A stretch of DNA of 64,000 nucleotides from Platycnemis pennipes (Eukaryota; Arthropoda; Insecta; Odonata; Platycnemididae), in contig OW121852.1 of assembly GCA_933228895.1 (NCBI GenBank), positions 109,513,544-109,577,543 of the forward strand, written 5' to 3'. Below the pieces are notes generated by a model, which was given only the letters and a program-made list of their open reading frames with translations, made no database searches and was not told the DNA's origin. This document shows, piece by piece, positions 47,801 to 59,680 of this stretch. Both the position numbers and the translations under genes were made by a program. Positions within the stretch are counted from its first letter, which is position 1. Each line of letters starts with the position of its first letter.

Positions 47801-49239
47801 TTTTAAGGTAGGTAGTGAAGAATAAATATGATCAATACTTATGTCAGAAAGCATGCTCTTCGAGGGATTTTTTTATCTCAAAGTGCATTTGTGCAAATAT
47901 TTAAAGTAAGAGCATTTATTTGGGGAAACAAGCGGTCTGTGATTGGAATTTTTTATCATTTTATACGATCAAATATAAATATCCAGTATTTCAGTAAATA
48001 AAGTTGAATTTTCAAATAAGTATTATTTATTCTGTGAGTTCTTTGTACACAGATAATCTTGCAACTCCTGTGAATCCATCGGCTTTCGATGAACTGCTGA
48101 ACCTCAACGTTTAAAAGCTTTGTAAATTCTGCATTTTATGCATGATCTCAGTGCCTTAACAGCCATTATTGGGGCATACTTTTTAGTTTAATAAGAGCCA
48201 TCACTTTCTATCCAAATATTTTAGCAAAAGTCTCTGATGCATGATATGTAGTGGGATAAATATTGTTTAATATGTTAGCATAGCCTCTAAGATTTTATTT
48301 ACCTAGCCTTTCTTTTCACTTTAAGTAGCGTCATTATTTCTTTACTACTCTCATATTCATGCCCTCTGCGACGCATAGTGAGATATATAATATGGTAAAA
48401 TACTTATGTAAATGCCAATCAATTGTGACAGCTAGAGATGCAATAATGAAAGAAAGTCATTTACGGTACGATTTAATGAAAAATCGTGGCTTAATTAATC
48501 GGGATTAAAATATTGGCTTAATTAATCGGAATAATGATCTTGGGTCTACTTATTATTTTCAAACCTAAATTAAAATTCATACTGTAGGATAATTATGAAA
48601 TCATTGCAGTTTGACCAGGATGAGGCTTGAATCACGTCTTTCATTTTAATCCATTTTCAATCAAATATGTATATATTTCCGATTAGAGAATTGGTGTTGC
48701 CAGGAAATGTTTTGGTGGAAGCTGACCATTTTCTTCATATTCCACAGCATGGAGTGATTTTTTTCAAGTCATTAAGATTCTTGTGAAATTAAATCAAAGT
48801 CCATTGAGGTAGAATAATTTCCTTTTTCTGCAAGCTACAATTTTCCTTCCTTTCAGTTCACCATGCATTACGTTTCTATATAACTATCCGGTAATAAAAT
48901 GATCCCTACTCTGGACTGTGGTGATAAAAGCTTATCTAGGTAGAATTTATTCTTTCCATTTTGATTGGATAAAGTACTCTTAAATGGTAACTGTCCTCAT
49001 TCAACTATCAATGGTGATAAAGTTTTATGGAGGATCATTACTGAATTTGCGTAACTGGATTGTGAAATGAAAAAATGTACGATTTTGGGAGGCCTATAGA
49101 GCAGTGAAAATTCCAAAATTGCATTTTTATCTCATTAAAATGTCGATAATTACCAAAACTCGCTGGGGAAAGAGGAGAAAAAGCTATGTAGTCAGGATTG
49201 GCGCAGATGGTGGAGTATACCTGGAAGCAGATGGCTGAA
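41833..49239. other. long AT-rich stretch without supported gene
   Basis: Frames of 60-93 codons at 42381, 44765, 47064-47437 and elsewhere show no motif or splice context. Minor repeats: (CAT)n at 44830-44849, a direct duplication ATTCGAAGGCC near 45708-45730, and TGGCTTAATTAATCGG twice near 48488 and 48514. Very AT-rich low-complexity text lies at 47690-47770. Confidence 0.4.
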
Positions 49240-50270
49240 AATTAACCGTGATCGTCTTTTTTGGGGGTAAAATTAGCAATTTTCAAGGAGTATAAATAAG
49301 AGAACGTGGGAAAGGTGGAGGGAGAAAAAAATAGTCGCAGCACGGTGTGTGTTAGTTCTCGAACCCATCGGTCAGTCACATCAGGGACGCGGAGCAGCAG
49401 GATTCCGCTGCGTCCCGCAAAGGGGAGGATGAAGTATTTATAGGCGGGAGAGACTTCGATGAATGGGGGAAGAGGTGGAAAGCACCGTTCGGAACTGGTT
49501 TGCAAGAGAGAGAGGGGAGAGAGAATTATGGACTCGAATCCCAATCGCGGGGGTTGGGAGGGGAACATCTCGGGGAAATATTTTCGCGGGTGGGCGAATC
49601 CCATCGAAGCCGCTGTGACAGCCATGATCGTATCCATTGGGCGCGGGAATAGCTCGGCACAGCAAATAAATGAGATTTCGCACCTGAGTAGGAGAGCATA
49701 CATAATGCCCGTAATCCCACTCGACCCCCCACATATGTGTCGCGGAAAAAAAAGTGCGGAGAAGAGGAAAATATGGGGGAACACAAATCCCCGTCTTCGC
49801 TTTCTCTGTTTGGAAATAGATCGCTTTCTTCTCCACCGGGTCACATTCTTTTTCCTTTCTCCGCCTCAGCGCTCAGTCTGGCCGCTTCAGTCCCACCCAC
49901 CATTTCCTTCACCTCCACCCCCACATTTCCTTTTTGCTCCTCTCTTTCTCTCTCGTTCCCTTTCCGTGAGCTCACCATGGCGACGGCATCCACTTCTCCG
50001 TGGGAGCTCTTGCCGCGTGCGTTCCGGATGTTATTGATTCCTTTAGGTGCAAGGATGCGGTGTCTTCAGCCGTCTCCGCGACTGCCGCCGGCCAGTTTGT
50101 CAGCCGAGAGTATTCCTTTCAAGACGAACGGAGAGGTGCGATACTTTCGTGCTGTCTTCTGCCACTGAGATGACTTTCGGGGAGAAATGAGAAGTTCCCA
50201 AAGACTTTTTTTCCCTGCAAGTTCAGCTGGGCAGGCTATCACTCGCGGGTACAGGTAATCTGAGTCCATC
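49240..50270. other. CG-rich block with overlapping open frames, possible promoter or 5' exon
   Basis: CG content rises sharply. A 200-codon minus frame (49242-49844), a 192-codon plus frame (49459-50037) and a 143-codon plus frame (49737-50168) overlap, and their products are low-complexity, Arg/Ser/Pro-rich and unrecognised, so they look like products of rare stop codons. The most gene-like signal is CACCATGG at 49974-49980, a good start context, opening 64 codons beginning MATASTSPWELLPRAF. Possible but weak donors (AG|GTGCAA near 50046, GAG|GTGCGA near 50136) follow. No coding claim is justified. Confidence 0.35.
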
Positions 50271-50590
50271 GATTCTGAGCTGAAAGGAAGATAATTTTCA
50301 TTATTTTTATTCCAGTAAGTAATTCTTTTACGCCTGAAAATAAATAAAATATCTTTAAAATATTAGGTATTTTCATCATTTAAATTCGTAAATTTACTAC
50401 ACTTTGATGATAGGCTTTTCAATTTATTTGGAATTCGTGGCAAAGGAAGGCTCAGCTAAGATTAGGATTTCGAACTTTCTCTATTCGCTGGTATTTAGGG
50501 AGAGAAATGGTGCCTCAAAGTCATGCCAGAAAAATTCTTACAAATCCCACTGTACGAAGTTCATTAGAGAATTATTTTCTCGGTAAAGCA

Positions 50591-50632
50591 GAACGAAGAA
50601 AAACTTTGAATCCTCAAAGTTTTTCTTCGTTC
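50591..50632. repeat. 19-bp-arm perfect palindrome with ATCC loop
   Basis: GAACGAAGAAAAACTTTGA (50591-50609) is matched exactly by its reverse complement at 50614-50632. There is no flanking repeat to explain it. Confidence 0.9.
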
Positions 50633-51380
50633 AGCCGTCAGCCACCCTCCGGTACCTTAGAATGAATGACCTATGATGATACGATCCAATAAATAAATTG
50701 TTTATCTCTGTTTTACGTTGAACAGATTTCGCAAAGTTTGCTCTGGAGTCGTTAAGAAAAATTCCTCCCCTAATATTCATAAGATTAAATGAAGTAAGGA
50801 ACAATTTTTTCCATTATTCGTATGAAATGAATGTTTGAAATTTTACTTACACAGCTTAATATATCGAACACAAAAAGTGCGGAATTTCGTGGTATCCGAT
50901 CCAGATTTTGTTCATAATTAAATACTATATTGGTATAAATTAAGAATTATTTTATCTTCAAGAATATGTAAATGACGTTTAGCAATGATTTTCCCTGCTA
51001 TAAATGGCTTAAAGGATACTTTTTAGACGTAGATGGCACATGTATTATCGTGTATCCTTCTGGTACGGTGCTTCAAATAAATTTTTCCAAGTGAATCTTA
51101 AGCGGGACTGTGGTAATAATTTGGTGTTCCTTGGAAATAATTTAAGAAATATTCTAAATAACCGTTCGATAATTATGAAGCATGGTGAAACTATTTTGAC
51201 TACACTCCAGAATGTTCCCATTTTGTTTATCGTCGTAAATTAGTGATCATAGTTACTCTTTACTATCTAAGATGTGATTTTCAAATCAGTCATCAGTCTA
51301 TAAACAAGCACTTTTATTGTGGTAATCGCATAGATGTGCTGTAACTCCGCTGAATGAAACAGATTTTGATGAGCACTAGG
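50633..51380. other. AT-rich stretch, nothing supported
   Basis: No recognisable feature. Confidence 0.5.
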
Positions 51381-51542
51381 GAAGGCAGAAAAACTGTATT
51401 TCATGTCGAATAACGCTACTGAATCCATATAAGGTAATGCAAAAAAACTGTATTTCATGTCGAATAACGCTACTGAATCCATATAAGGGAATGCAGAAAA
51501 ACTGTATTTCATGTCGAATAAGGCTACTGAATCCATATAAGC
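51381..51542. repeat. 54-bp minisatellite, three units
   Basis: Units start near 51381, 51435 and 51489 and share ACTGTATTTCATGTCGAATA and CTACTGAATCCATATAAG, with a few point differences. Because 54 is a multiple of three, a minus-strand frame stays open through all units and would repeat MDSVALFDMKYSFSAFPY. I see no sign that it is translated. Confidence 0.95.
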
Positions 51543-54199
51543 GGCCCTTGTGCTCATCGGAGGATATTAATATCTCAGGTTCTGTAGACCTACAAATGTT
51601 AGGTCATTGAAACCTTCATGGAAAGTACCAGGGAAGTTTACATCATAGAATTTAATCGATTTTAAGGCGAAAGTTTTCAGTCTGCTACGCTATGGAGTTT
51701 ATTTGTAAACTTATGACCTTGAAGTACTATTAATTATTATACTACTACATAACTACTAATCTTTTGGTTGCGCGTGCCTGATTTGTGCATACATGACACG
51801 TTTTTATTAAGTAGTATTACTCTACCTCGTAGTGCCTGTGGACACTTAGTGTATTTACAATGTTTATTCACTCCCTTCTACACATTCTTGAGGTTGCTTG
51901 CATGGTATTCCATAGTTGTTTCTTGTTGTTGCTTGGGTGGACAGCCGACAATTACGGTCATCTACGCCATTAAGGATAGGTGGGTGACTGAACGGAGTCG
52001 GGTAATTTTAGGGGTGAAGGAAGGACTAAGAAAAAGAAAGGTTCCGTTTTAGTGCTTTTTGAAGAGCTCTTTAATTCACCACTCCGTCCATTGGGTGAGA
52101 AGTTAAGCCGGGAACCCCTTTTCACTTTTGTGGAGAGCAAGTAAGCAAATGCCGACGCCGGATTTTTCTTCATCCTTCTCCCACACCTCCCCGATCTCCC
52201 CGTATTCCTATCTGCCAATCCGAAATGGTGAAAATTACCTCAGCTGTCTGTGACCGCCCCCAATAAAAACGACAAAACAATTCAATCTAACACTGTCTAT
52301 GCATGCAGGGTGAACAGTGTTAGATTTACGTCATTAATAATTTTACTTATGAGCTCTTAAACTATGAACCATAAAAAGTGACATCCAACTAATAGCATCA
52401 TATCCTCTCATGAAATGATTTGAAATAAAGGATTTAGGGCAATTCTCACCGAGTGTAGACTTATGAATGATTCAAATTAGAATCACTATCAAGTTGTCAG
52501 GCGTATAATGAGTAAGATTCTGTCGACATCCCACTCTTTGGCAGCGTTAAAAGCACACCCTATATTTTCAGTTTCTCGCCGGTGTGGTGAGCAAGAAATT
52601 CAGCATCCATTTTACTGCCTCTTTGAACTCTGTTTTGGTCGTGACACCTCTCCAACTGCTAAAACGTCGAGCACTAATGTGTTTGCCTCCTGGAAACACT
52701 TCGCACCTCGCTCGTTTAATCTGCATTTCCTTTCTTGTTGCTGAAAAGGTAATCGATAAAAGTTTCCTTAAACGAGATGCTTGGAAACTCTGTACTCTCT
52801 TTAGCTAACCTATCAATTACAATTTCCCATCCCATCTGTAGTTGTACTATATGATGTTGTATAACAACAATCCTAATAAACCTCAACTACACAGGTCGTA
52901 CACAGAAATCAAAAATGAGAAAATCCCTTTGATCATAAATTAAACGACTTATAATGCCATTTGTTACAGGAGGATACATAAAGCTAAAATAATTTTATTT
53001 CAAAGTAAACTTAATAACTTAAATCGTATATAAGAATTGCACCAATAAAAATGGCATTGAAGATAGAAGAACATCAGTTTCGTAGTTTTAGACTTAAGTG
53101 TGGAATGTGAAGATACAGTAAAATTAAAATGATAACCTCAATTCACTTTAAGTTAACTCATAGAGAATATGATAACTGTGTCTTTTATGTGTCAGATGCA
53201 GATGTTCCTGAAATGCACTTCTACTCTAATTCTTTGAACTATTACTACCGCGCCTTATATCACCATCTTTGTCTTCGAGTCTTGGACTTCGTCTTATATC
53301 GCAAGATAAATTCAAGAATAAACTTAATGAGTTGTCGTTCAATGTTATGTGTAACACATAAGATATTATGAACTATGGTGGAAGGAATACTGAATTTAAG
53401 GTTTTCCTAAAGATACGGTTGTCATGATTTCTGCTGGTCTGACCGCCCCAAGATATCTTAATCTAATCACACCTAATATGTAAATGTTGAGTCAACTACT
53501 ACTACACCTTTGGTGGAATGGCAAGTTCCCTGGCAACGTAAATAAATTCATTGGTAGGATTATTGAGATATTTTGTAAGAGAAAAAAGCCAATGCTGCAT
53601 TGAAGTTTGACAATTCATTAAATAACACATGGCCGGCAGGCTTCGGATATCCCAATATGCGCGGAAAATTGCCGAGATACAAGTCGAAAATTCTCTGTTT
53701 AAGAGAATTCAACATTCATCTGCATTTCCTGCCCGTAATTAGTGACTTGTGCGTTCTTTCACTCGTTTTGGTACCATTTAGTGCAACAGTTCTAGTCCTA
53801 TTATTTTCCTTTAACCAATTGAAGTGGACCTCTCCGACCTTGTAATTAACGTGAATACCCTATTATACCCTACCCTGTTATTGCAAAAAGCTCTTTTCCT
53901 GCATATCAGGTGGAAAGGTGGTCTTTTGATGTCGTATTTCGATCAATTCTAGGTATTTCGTTCATTTTTTGGAGTCTTAAATTGGAGTCTGATTACTAAT
54001 GAAGTGTTTGCTTGTTAAATATAAAGGTCATGGTAAATATTAGAAATTTTTTGAGCAAGACATGAACTGATTATGTTTTTATCTCCTATTAAAATATCCT
54101 TACCCTATTCTATTAACTACGCTTTATTAGCTACAACTTTATTGTACAATAGAGTAATCATGAATGATACAAATGGGAACAGTACACTGCCAGCGACGT
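51543..54199. other. no supported gene
   Basis: AT-rich, with a slightly less AT-rich part at 51880-52260. Frames of 70-95 codons have no motif. Confidence 0.4.
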
Positions 54200-55085
54200 T
54201 TTCTGTGTTTCAGTGGAAAGAATTGAAATAGGCCCTCATGAGGAAAAAATGGCCGTTCATATTTCGAGCAGGTCGGAATCATTACAGACTTTGCCATTAT
54301 ATCTCCTAGGTCCCTGTATTCCTTTCCATTCCTTACCCCATTTTTCTTTCCTCTCTGCCATCCTCACCATGGCTTTTTATTTACATTCATTCCTTTTGAA
54401 TGACTCTCCCTCCTCGACTTAAGTGGCAGCGCTCTCCTCCCACTGCTCTCGCCCCATCCCACACCCCCGATCTGGCCGAAACGTGACCCCCCCCCCCCCT
54501 GGCAACCCTCCCCGTCTACACTACACCCAACCCTCCCGCGAGGTGGAACCGAATCAATCAGCACCTGTTGTGCTTCGGATACTCGAGAGGAGGAAAGCCG
54601 GTCCCGACCCCGATACAGAGGCGAAACGACGGTTCCAGCGGCAAACCGCGACTACTGCTCTCGGAACAAAAGAAACAACACGTGCTTATAAATTATTGAT
54701 GCTCGCAGAATAAAAGCGGTAAGTGAGGAAAATAAAGGCGTGTGAAATAAAGAATGCCAAGTCAGCTGCTTTTTCACTCCCTCCGATAGCTCCTTGCCTC
54801 CCTTCTACGAGCGTTTCGCCGCAGCTCTTAACTGAAATAACGTTGCCAAATGAATTTATCGCCGTGACTTGGGGAAACTACCTCTTGCCCCCTTATGATG
54901 ACGAACAGCTTGTTACGAATGTCGTTTTTCTTCTTATTTTTTCCGGCCGCTTTTCACCCCAGGGACAATTAATCTGTTCTGTTGCGTGAGCGGAAAATTT
55001 TTCCCTTCGCGTGGAATAATTTCAGCCAACGAATACTTTTATTCGAACAGGAGTTTCGACTCGCTCGAGTCGTTCAGTTCAAAAG
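54200..55085. other. C- and CG-rich block, possible regulatory or 5' region
   Basis: The sequence is rich in C around 54290-54620 and less AT-rich to about 55085. Open frames at 54213-54422, 54423-54713 and 54723-54989 follow one another on the plus strand but are unrecognised and Pro/Ser-rich. A poly-C run sits inside. It resembles the blocks at 19.3, 24.0 and 49.5 kb. Confidence 0.35.
54487..54499. repeat. poly-C run (13 C)
   Basis: An uninterrupted C homopolymer; its length is easily misread during sequencing. Confidence 0.9.
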
Positions 55086-56484
55086 GGCACAAGGCTATTC
55101 TACGAATTTAATGCCACTGTTATGTGATGTATCGATTTGACTAAATTATTTATTCTGACCTTACATGAGAGATTTTGAGCCCGTTTTGTCCTTCACGTCA
55201 CCCGCCGTGTCTACCGGTTGGGAAAGCGTTGAAATTATTTATCGTAACATAGCAAACAATGTTTGGCGGTAGACATCCTGATATTTGAGTTATTTCTAAT
55301 TGCATCTCACCTTTCCCTTCCATTTTTCACCGTTCTATTTCTTTGTATATTTATAATGCTGAACTGAAATCTGTTTAGATAGTCTTGTTTATAGTCATTC
55401 AGCAATATCTAGTTGGATGGGTGCATTTTCTCTTTTACTTTGAATATTATATATACTCTTCATAAGTCCTTCTGATCAATTTAAACTTAGTTATGTTGAA
55501 AGTTAAAGCATATACCAAAGCATTAACTTTTTTCTACCAAAGATGTATTTTATATCATACAAAATACTTCAGCTGAAGTATGAAGGGATATTCACAATTT
55601 CCGGGGCATTATAATAGCCAAAGCCATTATAAATTATGAGACTTTTTATTTATCCTTAGCTGAGCCGAGCGTGGGCTGAAATCATAACTTTCACGATTAA
55701 AATGCTATCATTTTGAATAATACTTAAGCGGTTTTAATGTTTTTCTTGTGACTGCTGTTATCCGATCGCAAAAAATCATAACTCAGTTTCAATAATTATG
55801 ATTTTGTAATTTTGAAATCTTAAGACATTATTTTAGAATAATCGGTGATATAAAATGCGTAATGATCACTCTTGAAGAGACTTTGTCAGCCTATTGGTTA
55901 AAGACCTGATATTCACAAGCACTAATTATTGTCCTCCCGACCAATGATTTCTTAAGTAATCCTACTGTGTTAATTACATTCTGAAACAGTGTTTTTTTAT
56001 CGCTTAGCATGTCATAATTGTAACTGTATCCTTTGAGCCACGACGGTGCACTATGTTTATTATAAATTATGACGGAGAAAACAAGGACCGTTTCATTTCA
56101 CTTCTAAATCATTTCTCTATTGCGGTCATTTTCCTTGATAGGAGACTTCAAGCGCCCAATAAGCCCTGAAGGCGATCTGTTGAAGTGTCTACTCACAGCC
56201 GTCTCCCTACTGCTTCTGAAGTAGTCCCTTCTGAAAGTTTCCCAATTTCTACGCACGTTTCGGTTCTTGCTTTATGACTTTTCTTCCCCTTCTCAAAGGC
56301 ACTTGAGCAGCTGTGATACGCGTATGGAATAAAGGTGCTGCGTAGGATTCACGCAGTGCATGATACATAAAATGTGGTCACGGACGATAAATTTTGGATT
56401 CCAAAATTGCTATCACTTACCTGTACATAATATATTTATTGAACTTACGCATGAACTTGACGTTTGACGAGAATGTTTTGGGTA
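55086..56484. other. AT-rich stretch, nothing supported
   Basis: No recognisable feature. Confidence 0.5.
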
Positions 56485-56812
56485 TAGGGTTGGTGTAGTG
56501 GCTAGAATAAAGACTTCCTATTCCGAGGGCCCGGGTTTCATTCCTGGATGTAATGGATGATTCATTGGCATTACCTGTTCCCACGTTATTCCCTTCTGGA
56601 GAGTACTTTGAGTATTTCTTCTGTCCGATGGGACATTAAACCGTTGTACCATTTGCGCCTTTCGCTAAGAGAGAATAATGCCGACGTCGAGGCTCTCTCT
56701 TCCTCTATTCCTTAATAAATCCCTGTCCACATCCAATTCATTATCCACCTATCCTAATGGCGCAAATGACCTTATTTTTCAGTCGGCTACCCCAAGTAAC
56801 TAAATAAACTAA
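56485..56812 (+). mobile_element. tRNA-derived SINE, family SINE-1, plus copy
   Basis: The A box TTGGTGTAGTGG lies at 56490-56501 and the B-box-like GGGTTTCATTCC at 56533-56544 (two changes from the canonical box). The SINE-1 core GAGAGTACTTTGAG...CCGATGGGACATTAAACCG follows, and the distal block TGGCGCAAATGACC...CAGTCGGCTACCCC ends the copy. It is the longest copy of the family here and shows both the head and the distal block. Confidence 0.75.
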
Positions 56813-58976
56813 CGGCGGTTTCATTCTAATCGTATTTTACCCAATAAGGATTTAAATGAAGATTTGTGATGTTTACACCAGTAATCGGCTGACCTGTTTG
56901 TGCAGTAAATCTTCAAGTACATAGTATTAGCATTAACCAGCATGAGCAATGATACTCATTTTGTCGTTGATACATTTTTTCTTAGGTAAAACAATAAAAA
57001 ACTAAATATTTCACGGGATTTTTACGAGATGCGGGACTTTGAAATGTAGTAACATCGGTCGTACAGAAAAATGCATACCATGAGAAAGCTCCTTCTCTAT
57101 TTTAATATAAAAATGATTTTCATCTGTAACTAATTTGGCCATTTACCCAAAGAAGACGAATTGAATTGCAAATGCTCCGCTAAACATTAACAATTCTTAT
57201 ATTTAGCATTGCCTTATATCCTATATTTTTTCATCGGAATACAATAGGTATAAATGGCTTTAAAGTTTCAATGCATGCTATTTTTTTGAATGTAGATGGA
57301 TACATTCGTTACGCCTAAGTTAAAATTATTATTCCAATTCTCATGCCTCTTCTCGTTCCCCCTCGTCTATCTCTGACACGAGTGTCCTTGTGTAAGAAGC
57401 TGTCAGCCTCTCAATTTCGTTCTATCAATTTGCCTCTCATTGCAGCGCTAATTTAATTTTTCATTCATATAGTTAAAGGACGAGGAGACTAGATTTAGTG
57501 CTCGTGCTAGTGTAGAGTTTATAGTGCTCGAAGCATCCACTCTATATTCTGCAGCGTAGCCTCCTCAAAATTACTGCGTTTCTTCTATTTCTTTTTAGTT
57601 TCGACAAAAAGAGGTTCCCAGAAACGGCTTTGTTATCCACAGGGGATCGAATGACCTATTGATGACAAGCATAGGTCTCTGCAGGACCAGGTCAGACGAA
57701 CGGACGGTTTAATCCTCAAACCCTTGGGGATCATGAAGAGATGATTACCATGGCAAGATCTCTATATCCCCGTTTAATAGTTAATTAACTCTCTTTTCTT
57801 TTTTTCTTTTTCTTATTCTTACAGGAAAATTCTTCGTTTTCCTGTCAATCGTATGATCTTTTTGGACGTATTTTTCCAAAACGTTGGTGTTCGCTCTTTT
57901 CAACCCTGTATAATCTTTAAAAAGGGCTCGCTCTCAGGAGTTAATCTCCAGCAGTTCAGTATGACTCTTTACCAAAAACGAAAAAAGCGTGATTTCTGGT
58001 TTAATGGAAATTAGCTCCAGTAGGCTATGGACTAAGGAAATGAGTGTCATTATGAACTGGGGAACACTTTTGAGACTTTCCTATGCATAAATAAATATAT
58101 TTAACGGCAATACGAGCAGTAGCAATAACAGAATAATCATCCAAGTGGTGATGATGTATTCCTATGCACGTAGGAAAATTACACATGACACTGATAGCTC
58201 TTCAGCCTTGTGATTCAGTGAGCTTGAAGACATTTCAACTCATTTTGAGTTTTCAAGTTTTAAGAGAGTTTGAACGACTTGGTACATATTCAAACCATGA
58301 AAAAGTCTCAATTTAATATTTGTAAGTTCATCTATGAAAGGCCAAAAGCGTGTAATTAAAAATTGTGTCTATCGTGATTCTACAGTAAATCATATTGTTT
58401 TTTTATTTCAGTTAGTACAGTGACCAAATTGACACCATTAATGCTTTTTCCAATAACGCTCTTGACCTGCCGTTTACATAGTTTAATACAATGAAACACC
58501 TACTCAAATGTCATTAAATGCGTAAAATGAATACTTACTATTGTCCTAACCTTATTTTTTATTTGATATTTTCCAAATATTTACTTCGTCGTATCCGTAG
58601 TATTTTGTGAAGTGTGTATACAAGGGATATCGTGCAGCCCTGGTCTATTTTTGTACATTTTTCTTTAATGATGGATAATAACTGAATCAATTTTGCGATT
58701 GCCTTAAACTGTGTATGAGGATTTATATTGCCAAATATTGAAAAACCTATCTCCTGAGTAATAATTTAATAGAATTTATAAGAAATGTGATGCAAACCCG
58801 TTTTGTTAATTTTAAACTCCAACAAAAAACTAAGACGTCATCCTGTTTTTATCATTAAGTGATGAAAATAGCTAGTAAATTTCCCTTAAATTATAGGTAA
58901 TTATAAACATCAGTAGTTAAACATTCAATATAGTAATTTTCATTGGCCTTGAAAAAGTTCTGTTGTGGTGAAAAAA
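56813..58976. other. AT-rich stretch, nothing supported
   Basis: No frame above 60 codons and no recognisable repeat. Confidence 0.5.
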
Positions 58977-59138
58977 AAGTGGCTGAAAGAGTTCTGTTAC
59001 TTAGGAAGCCGAGTAACTAACGATGGACGAAGCAAGAAATAAATAGTTAGTAGAATAGCCCAGACAAAGAGGGCATTCTAGCAAAAGAAGAATCGCCTTA
59101 CTGCTGGAAATACAAGCGTAGAAGTAAGGAAACAATTC

Positions 59139-59364
59139 ATCAGAACATGCATCTGGAACATGTTTATTTACGGTAGTGAGGCATGGACGATGACAGCAGC
59201 GGAGAAGAAAAGGGTAGAAGCATTCGAAATGTGGTGCTACAGAAGAAGTTGGTCAGAACATGCATCTGGAGCATGTTTCTTTGCGGTAATGAGGCATGGA
59301 CGATGACAGAAGTGGAGAAGAAAAGGGTAGAAGCATTTGAAATGTGGTGCTACAGAAGAATGAT
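59139..59364 (+). repeat. 113-bp tandem duplication inside RTE copy C
   Basis: The segments beginning CAGAACATGCATCTGG at 59141 and 59254 are near-identical over 113 bp, including ATGGACGATGACAG and ATGTGGTGCTACAGAAGAA. Copies A and B have a single unit. The length is not a multiple of three. Confidence 0.9.
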
Positions 59365-59641
59365 GAAGATTAAATGGATCGACCGAGTAAGTAACGAGGA
59401 AGTCATAAGAAAAGTGGTAGAAAAGAGAAGTTTGCTGACAACTCTAAAAAGAAAAAGGGACGACTTAATCGGCCATATCTTGAGAATCTTGCCTGATGAA
59501 GACAATCGTCGAGGGAAAAGTGAACGGGAAGATTGGAAAAGGCAGTCCTCGTATGAGATACATGGAAAAGGTTGTGAGGGACGTAAAAGAGAAGAATTAC
59601 GTCACAATGAAAAGGATGGCCGACAGAAGAATCGAGTGTAA
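59183..59641 (+). pseudogene. C-terminal fragment of RTE-like ORF2
   Basis: A 152-codon open remnant. Residues 1-22 are out-of-frame reading of the first duplicated unit. From residue 23 (LVRTCIW) it follows the family, with AWTMT at 38-42 and AFEMWCYRRMMKIKW at 51-65, a block typical of the region after the RT thumb in RTE-type ORF2. After about residue 101 the reading leaves the family frame through an indel, and the Arg/Glu/Lys-rich end is not real protein sequence. The methionine start is incidental. Confidence 0.8.
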
Positions 59642-59680
59642 ACCAATCCTAGGATTTTTGACCAATGATGAATGATTGAA

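Larger units (their letters stand above)
58977..59680 (+). mobile_element. RTE-like non-LTR retrotransposon, copy C (sense, 5' truncated)
   Basis: This is the 3' part of the same family as copies A and B, starting downstream of the RT catalytic box and running through the C-terminal domain to CCAATCCTAGGATTTTTGAC and a short ATGATGAATGAT tail. It carries a stop early in the frame, an internal 113-bp tandem duplication that shifts the frame, and a further frameshift near 59486. The text agrees closely with copy B, so insertion of both was probably not ancient. It is not functional. Confidence 0.85.

Noticed and set aside
49242..49844. 200-codon minus-strand open frame, the longest in the window
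   Set aside because: It overlaps long plus-strand frames, has low-complexity composition, no recognisable domain and no splice context. CG richness and rare stops explain it.
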